Origin: Sporomusaceae bacterium
Lineage (GTDB): Bacteria > Bacillota > Negativicutes > Sporomusales > UBA7701
NCBI GenBank assembly: GCA_031460455.1
Contig: JAVKTQ010000007.1
Coordinates: forward strand, 62,001 to 126,000
DNA length: 64,000 bases
Reading direction: 5' to 3'
Shown here: positions 34,831 to 45,216 of the stretch, piece after piece
How the letters are laid out: each line of letters begins with the position of its first letter
Numbering within the stretch: the stretch's first letter is position 1
Notes under the pieces: model-generated
Database searches by the model: none
What the model was told of the DNA's origin: nothing
What the model saw: only the letters and a program-made list of their open reading frames with translations
Made by a program: the position numbers and the translations under genes

Positions 34831-35926
34831 TGTCGTCATCTCCCCAGGCACGGCGGCGGTTGTAGAATGTGTCCCGTTCGACGGCGATGTAACCCGCCTC
34901 GCGGATTACGGCGATGATGTCCTCCCTGGCGATGCTCGTTCCCGTTGTGGCGCCGGCGGCGTGGATGATTTTCTCCTCCGCCACCGTGCCGTCGAGGTCG
35001 TCGGCGCCGAACGCCAGCGCCAGCTGGGCGACCGGCAGGGTGAGCATCATCCAGAAGGCTTTGATGTGGTCGAAGTTGTCCAGCATCAGCCGGGCCATGG
35101 CAACCATTCTGAGGTCTTCCCAGGCCCCCACCCTTGTTAGCTGGGGCAGACCGGTATTCTCAGGATGGAAGGGGAAAGCGACAAAGGCCTGAAAGCCGCC
35201 TGTCTCGTCCTGGATGGACCGCAGCTTTATAAGGTGCTCGAGCCGCTGGCGGGGCGTTTCGATATGGCCGTACAGCAGCGACGCGTTGGTGGGGATGCCG
35301 AGGCGGTGGGCGGTCATTACAACCTCTGTCCACTGAGCGCTCGACGCCTTGCGGGGGCAGATGACGCTGCGGATGCCGTCGTCGAGGATCTCCGCTCCGC
35401 CGCCGGGGAGCGAGTCGAGGCCGGCGGCCTTGAGGGCCTGCAGGACGTCGCCGACAGGCAGTCCGCCGATAGCGGCGAAATGGCAAATTTCCACCGGGGT
35501 GAAGGCCTTGATGTGTACCTGAGGCAGGGCGGCTCTCACCGCCGCCACGATGCCGAGGTAATAGGAAAAGGGCTTGTCCGGGTGGAGGGCGCTGACCATG
35601 TGGATCTCACTGAGGTCGGGCGCTTCTTCCGCCGCCCGGCGGGCGACGGCGACAACCTCTTCCCTTTCCATGACGTAGGCGTCGGCGCTGCCGGGTCCGC
35701 GACCGAAGGCGCACAGCGGGCAGCGGGCGGCGCAGATGTTGGTGAGGTTGATGTGGCGGTTGACGTTGAAGTAGATGTCGCGGCCCGACTTGCGCTCTTT
35801 GACGGTACGGGCAAGCGAGGCCAGGAGGAGCAGGTCGTTGTGTTCGTACAGGGCCAAAGCCTCGTCGAGGTCGAGGCGCCCGCCGCGGCGTATCTTGGCG
35901 GCGGCGGTTTCGGCAATTGGTGTCAC
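34823..35926 (-). CDS. mqnE: MqnE, aminofutalosine synthase
   Basis: A 367-residue radical SAM enzyme that adds the adenosyl radical to the MqnA product to form aminofutalosine. Cluster ligands Cys65, Cys69 and Cys72 occur in ICAARCPLCAFGR; LPGGGAEILDDGIR and FHPENTGLPQLTRVGAWEDLRM are diagnostic. It leads the mqnEAC operon. mqnD and a deaminase are not in the window. Confidence 0.93.
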   Translation of the reverse strand: MTPIAETAAAKIRRGGRLDLDEALALYEHNDLLLLASLARTVKERKSGRDIYFNVNRHINLTNICAARCPLCAFGRGPGSADAYVMEREEVVAVARRAAEEAPDLSEIHMVSALHPDKPFSYYLGIVAAVRAALPQVHIKAFTPVEICHFAAIGGLPVGDVLQALKAAGLDSLPGGGAEILDDGIRSVICPRKASSAQWTEVVMTAHRLGIPTNASLLYGHIETPRQRLEHLIKLRSIQDETGGFQAFVAFPFHPENTGLPQLTRVGAWEDLRMVAMARLMLDNFDHIKAFWMMLTLPVAQLALAFGADDLDGTVAEEKIIHAAGATTGTSIAREDIIAVIREAGYIAVERDTFYNRRRAWGDDDNG

Positions 35927-36018
35927 TGGGTACCTCCGACCACGAATGGTGTCGTTTTTGGCAGTTTTGTCTACTTCGCTTTCCTTTAGTCATTTCCTGC
36001 AACAGGGAAAACAAATCA

Positions 36019-36038
36019 GGCAGGCTCAACAGCCTGCC
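36019..36038 (-). terminator. Intrinsic terminator of pdaB-like gene
   Basis: GGCAGGCT pairs with AGCCTGCC; on the minus strand it is followed by TGATTTGTTTT. Confidence 0.75.
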
Positions 36039-36051
36039 CGCCGCTTTGGCT

Positions 36052-36792
36052 TCAATGCCTCTGTAACCCATTTTCACAGTACTTGCTTAACAATTCCCCC
36101 ACAGTTACGATCTGATAACCTTCCGCCTTGATCCGGTCGAGCAGGATAGGCAGGGCGTCGGCCGTCTGCACAGGCGTGTCTGAGGCGTGCATCAGAATGA
36201 CGGCTCCGGGTTTGAGCCGTTTAATCACCCTGTCGACGATGACGTCGCGGCCGGGGTTTTTCCAGTCGAGGGAGTCGACGTTCCAGATGATGGTTCGGTA
36301 GCCGAGTTCGTCGGTGACTTTAAGCGACCTGGCGCTGTAATGCCCGTTGGGCGGGCGGATGAGGCAGGCGTCGCGGCCGGTGACCTCTTTGATGAGGGCG
36401 TGGGCTTTCTGGATGTCCTCCCTCACCCATTCGGGCGGCATGTCGCCGTAATTCTCGTGCCGGTAGCCGTGGCTGGCGATCTCGTGCCCATCGGCCACCA
36501 TCCGTTTGGCGACGTCGGGATATTTGGCCGCCCACGGCCCCATTATGAAGAAGGTGACTTTGAGGTTGTGCCGTTGGAGCGTGTCGAGGATGGAGGGGGT
36601 AAATTTGTTGCCCCAGGAATGGTCGAAGGTGAGGGCCACGACTTTCTGGTCGGTGCGGGTGCCGGCGATGGCCAACGGTCCGCCGGCGGACAAGTCCGCC
36701 ACCTGGACGTATACTGTCCCGATGGCCAGCAGACCGATGATACTGTAGAAAAGGTGGCGGTGTTGAATCAGTCCCCGCAGGCTGATGATCAT
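36052..36792 (-). CDS. PdaB-like polysaccharide deacetylase
   Basis: A 246-residue protein with an N-terminal membrane anchor (residues 12-33) and a NodB domain. The first motif reads VALTFDHSWGNKF, in which the second Asp of the usual TFDDG is replaced, as in sporulation protein PdaB (TFDISWG). The His pair in ASHGYRHENYG is kept, as is RPPNGHYS. PdaB acts on spore peptidoglycan; whether this one is an active deacetylase is unclear. Expected in the spore or cell envelope. Confidence 0.82.
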   Translation of the reverse strand: MIISLRGLIQHRHLFYSIIGLLAIGTVYVQVADLSAGGPLAIAGTRTDQKVVALTFDHSWGNKFTPSILDTLQRHNLKVTFFIMGPWAAKYPDVAKRMVADGHEIASHGYRHENYGDMPPEWVREDIQKAHALIKEVTGRDACLIRPPNGHYSARSLKVTDELGYRTIIWNVDSLDWKNPGRDVIVDRVIKRLKPGAVILMHASDTPVQTADALPILLDRIKAEGYQIVTVGELLSKYCENGLQRH

Positions 36793-36837
36793 AATAAATC
36801 CCCTCCTCGCAACATCTGTATGCGGGAGGGGTCGTTT

Positions 36838-37476
36838 TTATGAAAGCCAGCGGATATAGGGACGCTTTTGCAGACAACGGACTATTAACAGGTTGGAGAT
36901 TTTCGACGCCAGCCACAGGGTAAGCATGACGGTGCCGGCAGTCGTCCACCAGAGGAATTCGCTCTGGCGTATCCAGGCGGGGACGAGCAGCACGGTGACG
37001 AGTACGGCGGTTAACGAGGCCACGAGTAGAGGCGCGACCGAGTTAATGATGACGAACATCAGCTTGCCGTAGAGCTTGTCGGCTCGCTCGTCGCGCCGCG
37101 ATGCGAACAGCTCGTCGAGCGCGTCGAAGCGCATGGCTGTCCAGGCGGCATCCTGACCGGCGACGACCAGCGCCCCGGCAGGGGGATTATGGTTGCGGAA
37201 GGTAAAGGAGACCGCCCCTTTGCCTTCTAACTCGGCGGTAAACTGCAGGCTGTCGACGCGAGGCAGGGTTGCAAGGATTTCATTGAGCCGCCCCCGATCG
37301 GTGACGATTTCCTGCGGGCGGTCCTTTTGTTGACCCAGGAGGTCGCCGCCGGTGCCGACGATGGCTTGCCAGATGAATTCGCCGTCCGCGCCGAGGATGG
37401 ACCATATCTGGTCGAAGAGGTCTCTGTCGAGTATACAGGCCGGCAGGCGGCCTTTCTCCGAATATGTTTCCGCCAT
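36838..37476 (-). CDS. Hypothetical membrane protein
   Basis: A 212-residue protein not assigned to a family. The N-terminal two thirds are soluble (DRDLFDQIWSILGADGEFIW, then a beta-rich stretch), followed by two membrane helices near residues 140-190 and a short basic cytoplasmic tail. The ATG at 37476 is preceded by GGGAGG at 7 bases; an upstream extension lacks a ribosome site. Located 46 bases before the PdaB-like gene on the same strand. Confidence 0.6.
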   Translation of the reverse strand: MAETYSEKGRLPACILDRDLFDQIWSILGADGEFIWQAIVGTGGDLLGQQKDRPQEIVTDRGRLNEILATLPRVDSLQFTAELEGKGAVSFTFRNHNPPAGALVVAGQDAAWTAMRFDALDELFASRRDERADKLYGKLMFVIINSVAPLLVASLTAVLVTVLLVPAWIRQSEFLWWTTAGTVMLTLWLASKISNLLIVRCLQKRPYIRWLS

Positions 37477-37764
37477 CGTTAACCTCCCGGGTATATTGGA
37501 AGACAGCAGGCCATAAGCCGGCGTACCGGCCGCCGACCCGCGGATAAACTGGATTTTCGGCCAGTTCATATTGTAGCATCTTTACCGTTAAAAGACAAGG
37601 TTCCCTGTTTTCACGCCAAACAAAAATGCAATATTTTACTAATTAAGGAGGATTTTGGAGAAATTCATCAAAATAAGTTGTACGATACCGATTTTTCCCG
37701 GTTAGCGAGCAAACGAGGGGGTTCCGGGTCTGACCGGCGCCTTGTACGATAGTGAGGATTCGTA

Positions 37765-38931
37765 ATGCTAAAAGCAATTGTGGGGCATAGCGAGGATATT
37801 ATAGCGGCCGAAGCGGCCAGGGAAGCCATCGACCATGTCCGTTGTTCGCTCGGTGAAGCGCAGCCGCAGGCCGGCGTTTTGTTCTGTTCGGTCGACTTCG
37901 ACCACGCCCGGATACTGTCCGCCGTCCGGGCAGCCTTCCCCGCGATGGAGCTGGTCGGCTGCACGACGGACGGCGAGCTTTCCTCCGCGCTGGGGTTCAC
38001 CGAAGACTCGCTCACTTTACTTGTTTTTGTTTCCGATACGGTCGAAATCCGGGCCGGCTGCGGCCGCGACGCCGCACGCCGCGGCGAGGAGGCCGGGCGG
38101 GAGGCGGCGGCGAACGCCCGGTCGGGCATGCTTCACCCGGCGGCGGAGGATCGGTTCGCCATTATTCTGGCCGACCCGCTGAATGCCGGTATCTCTGATA
38201 TCGACAGGGGTGTGCAGGAGGTTCTCGGCCATACTTTCCCGGTCATCGGCGGCGCTTCGGCCGCTCACTCCAAGCAGCGGAAAACATTCCAGTTTTTTGG
38301 CGGCGAAGTGCTGACCGATAGCGTTGTTTTGCTGCTGTTCTCCGGACCGGTTGTCTTTTCCTGCGGCCTGAAGGGCGCTTTTTCCCCTCTGGGCCCCCGT
38401 GAACGGGTGACAAAGGCCAGGAATAATGTATTGTATGAGCTCGACGGTAAACCGGCTGTCGATTATTTTCGCAGGTATACCGGTAATTACGATTTGTTCA
38501 TGAATTACTGCCTGGCGGTGTACCAGCATGATCGCGACAGTTTTTTCGTGCGCAGCGCGCCTTTTTCCGACCCGGAGAAAGGGACCGTGACCCTCAACGG
38601 TCGGATACCCGAGGGGGCGACGGTGCAAATCGGGGCGGCGGACAAAAAAAATCTTCTCGCGTCCTGCACCGATTCGCTCTGTCAGGCGCTCGCGACCTAC
38701 CCCGGCCCGCAGCCTGCCGCAGCTTTGCTTTTTTCCTGCGCCGGCCGCAAGATAGTAATGGGGACAAGGATCGCCCAGGAGGTTCAGTCCGTCCGCCGGC
38801 AGTTGCCCGGCGTTCCTTTCGCGGGGTTTTACTGTTATGGCGAATTCGCTCCGCTGGAAAGGGGCGCCCCCTATATGTTCCATGGCGCCACATTCGTCAC
38901 CGTGTTGCTGGGACCGGCCCAAGAAGAATAA
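37765..38931 (+). CDS. FIST-domain signal sensor protein
   Basis: A 388-residue cytoplasmic protein with FIST_N (ILSAVRAAFPAMELVGCTTDGELSS and SLTLLVFVSDTVEIRAGCGRDA) and FIST_C (FAGFYCYGEFAPLERGAPYMFHGATFVTVLL). FIST proteins are proposed small-molecule sensors, perhaps of amino acids, that work with signalling partners. A histidine kinase follows 14 bases downstream. GTGAGG lies 8 bases before the ATG. TTGTACGATA is repeated at 37678 and 37742 in the upstream region. Confidence 0.88.
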   Translation: MLKAIVGHSEDIIAAEAAREAIDHVRCSLGEAQPQAGVLFCSVDFDHARILSAVRAAFPAMELVGCTTDGELSSALGFTEDSLTLLVFVSDTVEIRAGCGRDAARRGEEAGREAAANARSGMLHPAAEDRFAIILADPLNAGISDIDRGVQEVLGHTFPVIGGASAAHSKQRKTFQFFGGEVLTDSVVLLLFSGPVVFSCGLKGAFSPLGPRERVTKARNNVLYELDGKPAVDYFRRYTGNYDLFMNYCLAVYQHDRDSFFVRSAPFSDPEKGTVTLNGRIPEGATVQIGAADKKNLLASCTDSLCQALATYPGPQPAAALLFSCAGRKIVMGTRIAQEVQSVRRQLPGVPFAGFYCYGEFAPLERGAPYMFHGATFVTVLLGPAQEE

Positions 38932-38945
38932 AGCGAGGTAGCCGT

Positions 38946-39863
38946 ATGGATAGAATGTGCCGGGAAGATTCTGTCGCCGCCCTTGAGCGGGAGAACCGCA
39001 TTATCAAGCGGAAGCTGAAGCGCAGTGAAATCAACCGCGCGTTGCTGGAGGAAGCGCTGGATAGCCATCTGGAAGTTGTGAAGGCATGCGCCGGTTTCGA
39101 CCGGGACGGGGCTGTCCACCGCGATAACATCGCCAGACTGCGGACCGAGATCGAGCAGGAATACCTGGCAAAGGCCAAGGTCAACGAACGACTGCATAAG
39201 TTGGACCGTCTTAACATGGTCGGCGCGATGGCGGCCAGCATCGGGCACGAGGTGCGCAATCCTCTTACCACCGTCCGCGGGTACCTGCAGTTCTTCGAGA
39301 ACAAGGGCGGGTTCGAGAAGTATAAAGATGCGCTATGGCTGATGATCGAGGAGCTTGACCGGGCCAATTCGATCATCAGCAATTACCTGTCGCTGGCCAA
39401 GAATAAACGGGTCGACCTCCAGCCAGGCAATCTCGAACATGTGCTGCAGGCGGTCGGTCCTACGCTGCAGGCCGAGGCGCTGCGCCACGGCCACGGACTG
39501 GATTTCGACCTGCAGGAGACGCCGGCTATCTTGATGGACAGGAACGAGATCAGGCAACTTGTCGGCAATCTGGTTCAGAACGGTCTGGATGCGTTGGGAG
39601 ACAAGGGCAGCGTAACGGTGAGCACGATTGCCGACGGCGGCAGCGCGTTGCTGTCTGTCACGGATTCCGGGAGGGGAATCCCTGAGGGCGCGCTGGAAAA
39701 ACTGGGCACTCCGTTCTTTACCACAAAAAAAATCGGCAACGGCCTGGGGCTGGCGGTTGCATACCGGATCGTTGAACGACATCGCGGGTATATCCGTTTC
39801 GCTACTTCTCCGGCGGGCACAACGGTAACGGCAAGTTTTCCGGTGCTCCAGCCGATCATTTAG
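38946..39863 (+). CDS. Soluble sensor histidine kinase, partner of FIST protein
   Basis: A 305-residue kinase without membrane segments. The N-terminal 85 residues are a predicted coiled coil (ERENRIIKRKLKRSEINRALLEE), then HisKA with His101 in SIGHEVRNPLTTVRGYLQFF and HATPase_c (NLVQNGLDAL, DSGRGIPEGALEKLGTPFFTTK, GNGLGLAVAYRI). It resembles Spo0-phosphorelay type kinases that lack transmembrane sensors. Sensing may be delegated to the FIST protein. No response regulator is adjacent. Confidence 0.9.
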   Translation: MDRMCREDSVAALERENRIIKRKLKRSEINRALLEEALDSHLEVVKACAGFDRDGAVHRDNIARLRTEIEQEYLAKAKVNERLHKLDRLNMVGAMAASIGHEVRNPLTTVRGYLQFFENKGGFEKYKDALWLMIEELDRANSIISNYLSLAKNKRVDLQPGNLEHVLQAVGPTLQAEALRHGHGLDFDLQETPAILMDRNEIRQLVGNLVQNGLDALGDKGSVTVSTIADGGSALLSVTDSGRGIPEGALEKLGTPFFTTKKIGNGLGLAVAYRIVERHRGYIRFATSPAGTTVTASFPVLQPII

Positions 39864-39959
39864 CGGCAGGGATTACATCCCCGGCCGGAGGCAGAGCCGG
39901 AAACCCGGCTGGATCTCTTGCGATTGCTCCCCGTAAGTTAATCAAACGAATATAAACAT

Positions 39960-39989
39960 AGTACCCGGACAAAAATGTCCGGGTACTTT
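39960..39989. terminator. Bidirectional terminator
   Basis: AGTACCCGGACA pairs with TGTCCGGGTACT, followed by TTC on the plus strand and TATG/T-rich on the minus; lies between convergent genes. Confidence 0.75.
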
Positions 39990-40170
39990 CGCTCGGCCGG
40001 TTAACCGAGGCGTACCGGTGCCAGTTGCCAATTTCCGACGTAATCGCCGCATACCCCTTGCCCGGGCGGCGAAGTCGCCTATTGCATAGCAAACCGCTGC
40101 TGTGGCTTGTCAAGCTTTACCTACCATATGTTATAAACTGCCGTAATTTCTAATATTGCCCAAGAAATGC

Positions 40171-40512
40171 TTATTTAGCCAGGCTTTTAAGCAATGCTTC
40201 GGCCCCGGCAAAATCGGCGCTTATGTTAAGAATGGTGTCAAAGCCGGAAATTTCGAAAACCTCTTTCACTATGCCGTCCAACCCGCAGAGTATCAGTTTG
40301 CTGCCGTCGGTGTTGGCCTTAGCGGCCGTCATTATCACCCGCAGGCCCATGCTGGATATGTACGGCACAGAGGCAAAATTCACGATACATACAGCCCCGT
40401 TTTCGCCCGCGGTTTCAAGCGCCTTTTGAAACTCCGGGGAAGTAACACTGTCAATTTTTCCGATAGGCTCGACATACATGTATTCGCCTTTATTTTCCAC
40501 TCTGATAATCAT
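40171..40512 (-). CDS. STAS-domain anti-sigma factor antagonist
   Basis: A 113-residue SpoIIAA/RsbV-type protein. The phosphorylatable Ser lies in VPYISSMGLRVIM, the usual position after beta-3. GGAGG lies 8 bases before the ATG at 40512. It is the last gene of a four-gene minus-strand operon and would normally be phosphorylated by the ATPase encoded 23 bases upstream, although that protein looks degenerate. Confidence 0.88.
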   Translation of the reverse strand: MIIRVENKGEYMYVEPIGKIDSVTSPEFQKALETAGENGAVCIVNFASVPYISSMGLRVIMTAAKANTDGSKLILCGLDGIVKEVFEISGFDTILNISADFAGAEALLKSLAK

Positions 40513-40535
40513 AGTCGCCGCCTCCCATATTTCCT

Positions 40536-40940
40536 TTATACAAGATTCTTGAACAGACGCGTCGTTGTTATCCCTGCGTCGTGTACGCATTCAATCCTGT
40601 CCACAAGCTTGTGAATAATCTTCATACTGAGGTTGCTAATACGCGAATCTGCAGCCGCGGCCGGCCAGACGAGCGCCGTCGGTTGGGCCAGGTCGTATTT
40701 TTCGCTCTCGCTGCTGATGATGCATTCCAGCACCTGGTCGTGCTTGACGATTTCCAGGCAGATTCGCGGCGACGTGGTTATCTGCGAAATGTTGGGCAAC
40801 ATCTCGTCCAGCACAACACAAAGACTAGACGCATCCTTCTCCGGGATGGAGTTTTCCCGGCAGAAATCCTGGACAAATACAGGCGCCCGGCCTACACCCT
40901 TCAAGCTGTTGCGCACCTTCAAAATACTGTCGGCCATCAT
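40536..40940 (-). CDS. Anti-sigma-factor-type GHKL ATPase, degenerate
   Basis: A 134-residue protein with the overall RsbW/SpoIIAB layout. The N box is recognisable as VVLDEMLPNISQ, with Glu and Asn kept. The G1 box, normally DxGxxFDP, reads SSESEKYDLAQPT, and the G2 glycines (normally GGLGL) are replaced in SRISNLSMKIIHKLVD. ATP binding may therefore be weak or lost. The final TTTRLFKNL matches the family's last strand. No sigma factor is encoded nearby. Confidence 0.7.
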   Translation of the reverse strand: MMADSILKVRNSLKGVGRAPVFVQDFCRENSIPEKDASSLCVVLDEMLPNISQITTSPRICLEIVKHDQVLECIISSESEKYDLAQPTALVWPAAAADSRISNLSMKIIHKLVDRIECVHDAGITTTRLFKNLV

Positions 40941-40954
40941 ATCCCACCACCCTT

Positions 40955-41854
40955 CTAGCCTTTCCAGGTTACCAGGTATTTTTTTATAAAGCCGATCGGG
41001 TTCAGGCTAAGCTTGGATTGGCGCAGGCCGGGTATCCCGCCGTCGCCCCACATGTTGAGAATCGGGAAATGGGCGTATTGGTTCTTGTACACCCAAAGCT
41101 GCATAGTCTGATAGACACCGTTGTAATTATAGTTGCCCTTGAGAACATGCCCGCTAAGGATGTAGTCGTCGAGTTCTTCGGTAATAATATAGGATATTAT
41201 TTGGTTGTCGAGCACCATTTTAGCGCCGAAGACTCGCTTATCCAGCAGTGACTTCCAGTTGTCGAGGATCTTAATGATGGTCCGGTTCTCAGCCAGCAGG
41301 TCGTCACAAAGTTTTCCCTTGCTTTCATTCCATTTCATCCATTGTTCTTGGAACTCTTTTATGGCCGGGATATCTTCTACTGTAATCGTGCTGTACTCGC
41401 ATGCGTACTTGTTGGCGAAGCTTTTGCACCGATTCCGCATGTCGGCGAAAGCTTGGCCCTCCATTGCAATTTGCCGCTTGAGGTGGAAAAGATAGTCCCA
41501 TTCGCCGCGCATATCGCCAACATCTATTGCAATTTTGTCGGGAAAGCTGTCCAGCCAGCGGTTCGCTAAAAACTCCGGTACAAAACCGAAAACCGTTCCC
41601 GGGGGCACAACCGCTGTAAGTATATCCTCCCAGTCGCCCCGCTCCCATTCACCGATCGGCGGCATCCAGATACGCTGTCCATGCCAGTTAATCCGGTGCC
41701 AGAATAACTCGCTGTAAAACGCTCGCTCTAGCTCCATTTCCTCTTCATAGGACCACAGCGCCAGAAACGAGGTTTCGGCGCACAGTTGCATGCACAGCTT
41801 GTAGTATTCAACGTATTTTTCGTACTCAGCTAATCTTGGCTTATAGAACTCCAA
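40955..41854 (-). CDS. DUF2156 (phosphatidylglycerol lysyltransferase-like) protein
   Basis: A 299-residue soluble protein of the DUF2156/LPG synthase C-terminal type (double GNAT fold): YCKLCMQLCAETSFLALWSYEEEME-like N terminus and a later ISYIITEELDDYILSGHVLKGNYNYNGVYQTM in the second GNAT lobe. It lacks the membrane flippase domain of MprF, so it probably modifies an unknown acceptor with an aminoacyl or acyl group. Noticeably lower G+C than surrounding genes. Spaced 18 bases from the MATE gene and 14 from the ATPase. Confidence 0.75.
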   Translation of the reverse strand: MEFYKPRLAEYEKYVEYYKLCMQLCAETSFLALWSYEEEMELERAFYSELFWHRINWHGQRIWMPPIGEWERGDWEDILTAVVPPGTVFGFVPEFLANRWLDSFPDKIAIDVGDMRGEWDYLFHLKRQIAMEGQAFADMRNRCKSFANKYACEYSTITVEDIPAIKEFQEQWMKWNESKGKLCDDLLAENRTIIKILDNWKSLLDKRVFGAKMVLDNQIISYIITEELDDYILSGHVLKGNYNYNGVYQTMQLWVYKNQYAHFPILNMWGDGGIPGLRQSKLSLNPIGFIKKYLVTWKG

Positions 41855-41872
41855 AATACCCCTCCTCCACTT

Positions 41873-43255
41873 TCAATCAGCCATTGTCTCCGAGGTTTTT
41901 GCCGCCATTAGCCCGTGGCGCCTGAAGGATTTGAGCAAAAAGTATATACCAAGCACCGTCGCCACTATATCAACAAGCGGAAAGGACAGCCACACGCCGT
42001 CCGCTCCGAGAAATCGCGGCAGAATCAGCAGGGCTGGTATTTGAACAACTAGTTGGATGATTACATTCAAAATAAAATTGTATTTTGCCTCACCCAACGC
42101 ACTGAGGATGCCCGGGATAATAATCATCGACGTCATGAGCGGCGCAACCGAAAATGTGATACGCAGGGCCCTGGCGGTCACCGCCTGGAACTCAGCATCG
42201 TCATCGACGAACATGGCGACGATAGTCTCGGCCCCGATCTGAATGGCAATAAAGCTGATAATAAAGAAGGCCAGGCCTATCGCCAAGGCATAGTAGGCGA
42301 TTTTACGCACTCGTTCCTTATAGCCTGCGCTGAAATTGTAACCGATCATGGGCTGGACGCCTTCGTCAAGGCCGGTCATCGGCGTGTACAAAAAGCTGAC
42401 ACAGTTGCCGACAACGGCAACCCCGGCAAGAGCCACCGCGCCACCGTAAGCTTCAAGCATATGATTAGAGATAGCTGATTCGACGACAAAGTTAATTTCA
42501 AACATGGCATAGGCAAAGCCGATACTGATGATGCTCTGAAGATACGTGAAGTCCGCCGACAGGTTTGTCAGGGATAAGCGGGCGACTTTGTCTTTTCCCA
42601 AAAAATGCCACAATCCGTACACAGCCCCAACCCCCTGAGAAATAACCGTCGCCCATGCCGCTCCCGGCACGCCCCATCCATAGAACCCCACAAATATGGC
42701 GTCCAGAATGATATTCAACCCGCAGGAACCGCTAATCAGCAGCAGCCCTTTGCGGGGTTCGCCGGTAGCACGCATCAGGGAATTGGCACAATTGCCGATG
42801 AACAGGAAGGTTGCACCAACAGCGATGATCCGGATATAGGTAGCCGAAGCCGCGAGCAAATCATCATTTGCGCCGCACACACGGGCGATTAGCTCACTGA
42901 AAAAGTAACCGACAGCGGCGATTGTCACGCCACAAAACAGCTGCAGCAGAAATGCGTTGGCAAGTACCCTTTCCGTTCCGGCAATATTGCCGGAGCCTAA
43001 TGCTCGGGAAAAAACCGAACTGCTTCCAATCCGCAACATCAGGCAGCAGGCGTTGATGAAAGCGACAAAAGGAACGCCAACGGCGATAATAGCCAGGCCC
43101 TCATCACTAGCGAATTGACCGATAAAAATCCGGTCGATCGTCTCGTACATGGCGATAGAAATAATACCAAGGATTGCCGGCAGCGAAAAATGCAGCAGCA
43201 ATCTTGGTATCGGAGCGTCAGTAAGCAGTTTGATGTCCTTATCGTCGCAATCCAT
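41873..43255 (-). CDS. MATE-family efflux transporter
   Basis: A 460-residue, 12-helix transporter. It starts LLLHFSLPAILGIISIAMYETIDRIFIGQF, typical of MATE, with the duplicated half beginning near ADFTYLQSIISIGFAYAMFEINF. Substrate is unknown (Na or H antiport of cationic compounds is usual). It leads an operon with DUF2156, ATPase and STAS genes. GGGAG lies 7 bases upstream, with a weak TTTATC-17-TATATT promoter. Confidence 0.9.
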   Translation of the reverse strand: MDCDDKDIKLLTDAPIPRLLLHFSLPAILGIISIAMYETIDRIFIGQFASDEGLAIIAVGVPFVAFINACCLMLRIGSSSVFSRALGSGNIAGTERVLANAFLLQLFCGVTIAAVGYFFSELIARVCGANDDLLAASATYIRIIAVGATFLFIGNCANSLMRATGEPRKGLLLISGSCGLNIILDAIFVGFYGWGVPGAAWATVISQGVGAVYGLWHFLGKDKVARLSLTNLSADFTYLQSIISIGFAYAMFEINFVVESAISNHMLEAYGGAVALAGVAVVGNCVSFLYTPMTGLDEGVQPMIGYNFSAGYKERVRKIAYYALAIGLAFFIISFIAIQIGAETIVAMFVDDDAEFQAVTARALRITFSVAPLMTSMIIIPGILSALGEAKYNFILNVIIQLVVQIPALLILPRFLGADGVWLSFPLVDIVATVLGIYFLLKSFRRHGLMAAKTSETMAD

Positions 43256-43334
43256 TAGTAAGCTCCCGGAAACATGTATTTACCCAAAAGTAGTTACGGT
43301 TGGAATAATATAGTGTTTTACACCAAATGGATAA

Positions 43335-43478
43335 ACACCTTCATTTACGCATATCGAGAATCGAATAGCGCGTCTTTTGAAGCTGGCCAACACGAAGAAT
43401 GTCTATCTTCACGTGGCGAAAACAATGAAAAGAGAGGCCGCTCAAAAGTTCAGTGAACTAATGAGAGGCCTCATCTAA
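43335..43478 (+). pseudogene. Remnant of phage/transposon tyrosine integrase (C terminus)
   Basis: An open stretch with no start, ending NTKNVYLHVAKTMKREAAQK then FSELMRGLI and a stop. This is the terminal helix region of Tn916/phage-type tyrosine recombinases (typically a catalytic Tyr in VY.H followed by KREAA..F). It is followed by the repeated word GTGGTCA at 43489 and 43500. The remaining 300 or so residues are missing, so it is a relic of an integrated element beside groEL. Confidence 0.6.
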
Positions 43479-43559
43479 AAATCTTTTATGTGGTCAAAAC
43501 GTGGTCATTGGCAGTATGTTCGAGCTGGAACCCCTCAAACCAGAGGGCTTCGGCTCTCT

Positions 43560-45203
<1,644 letters not shown>

Positions 45204-45216
45204 TTACCCCCTTATA

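Noticed and set aside
40971-41854. DUF2156 gene as MprF lysyl-phosphatidylglycerol synthase
   Set aside because: The N-terminal flippase membrane domain of MprF is missing, so only the fold relationship is claimed.
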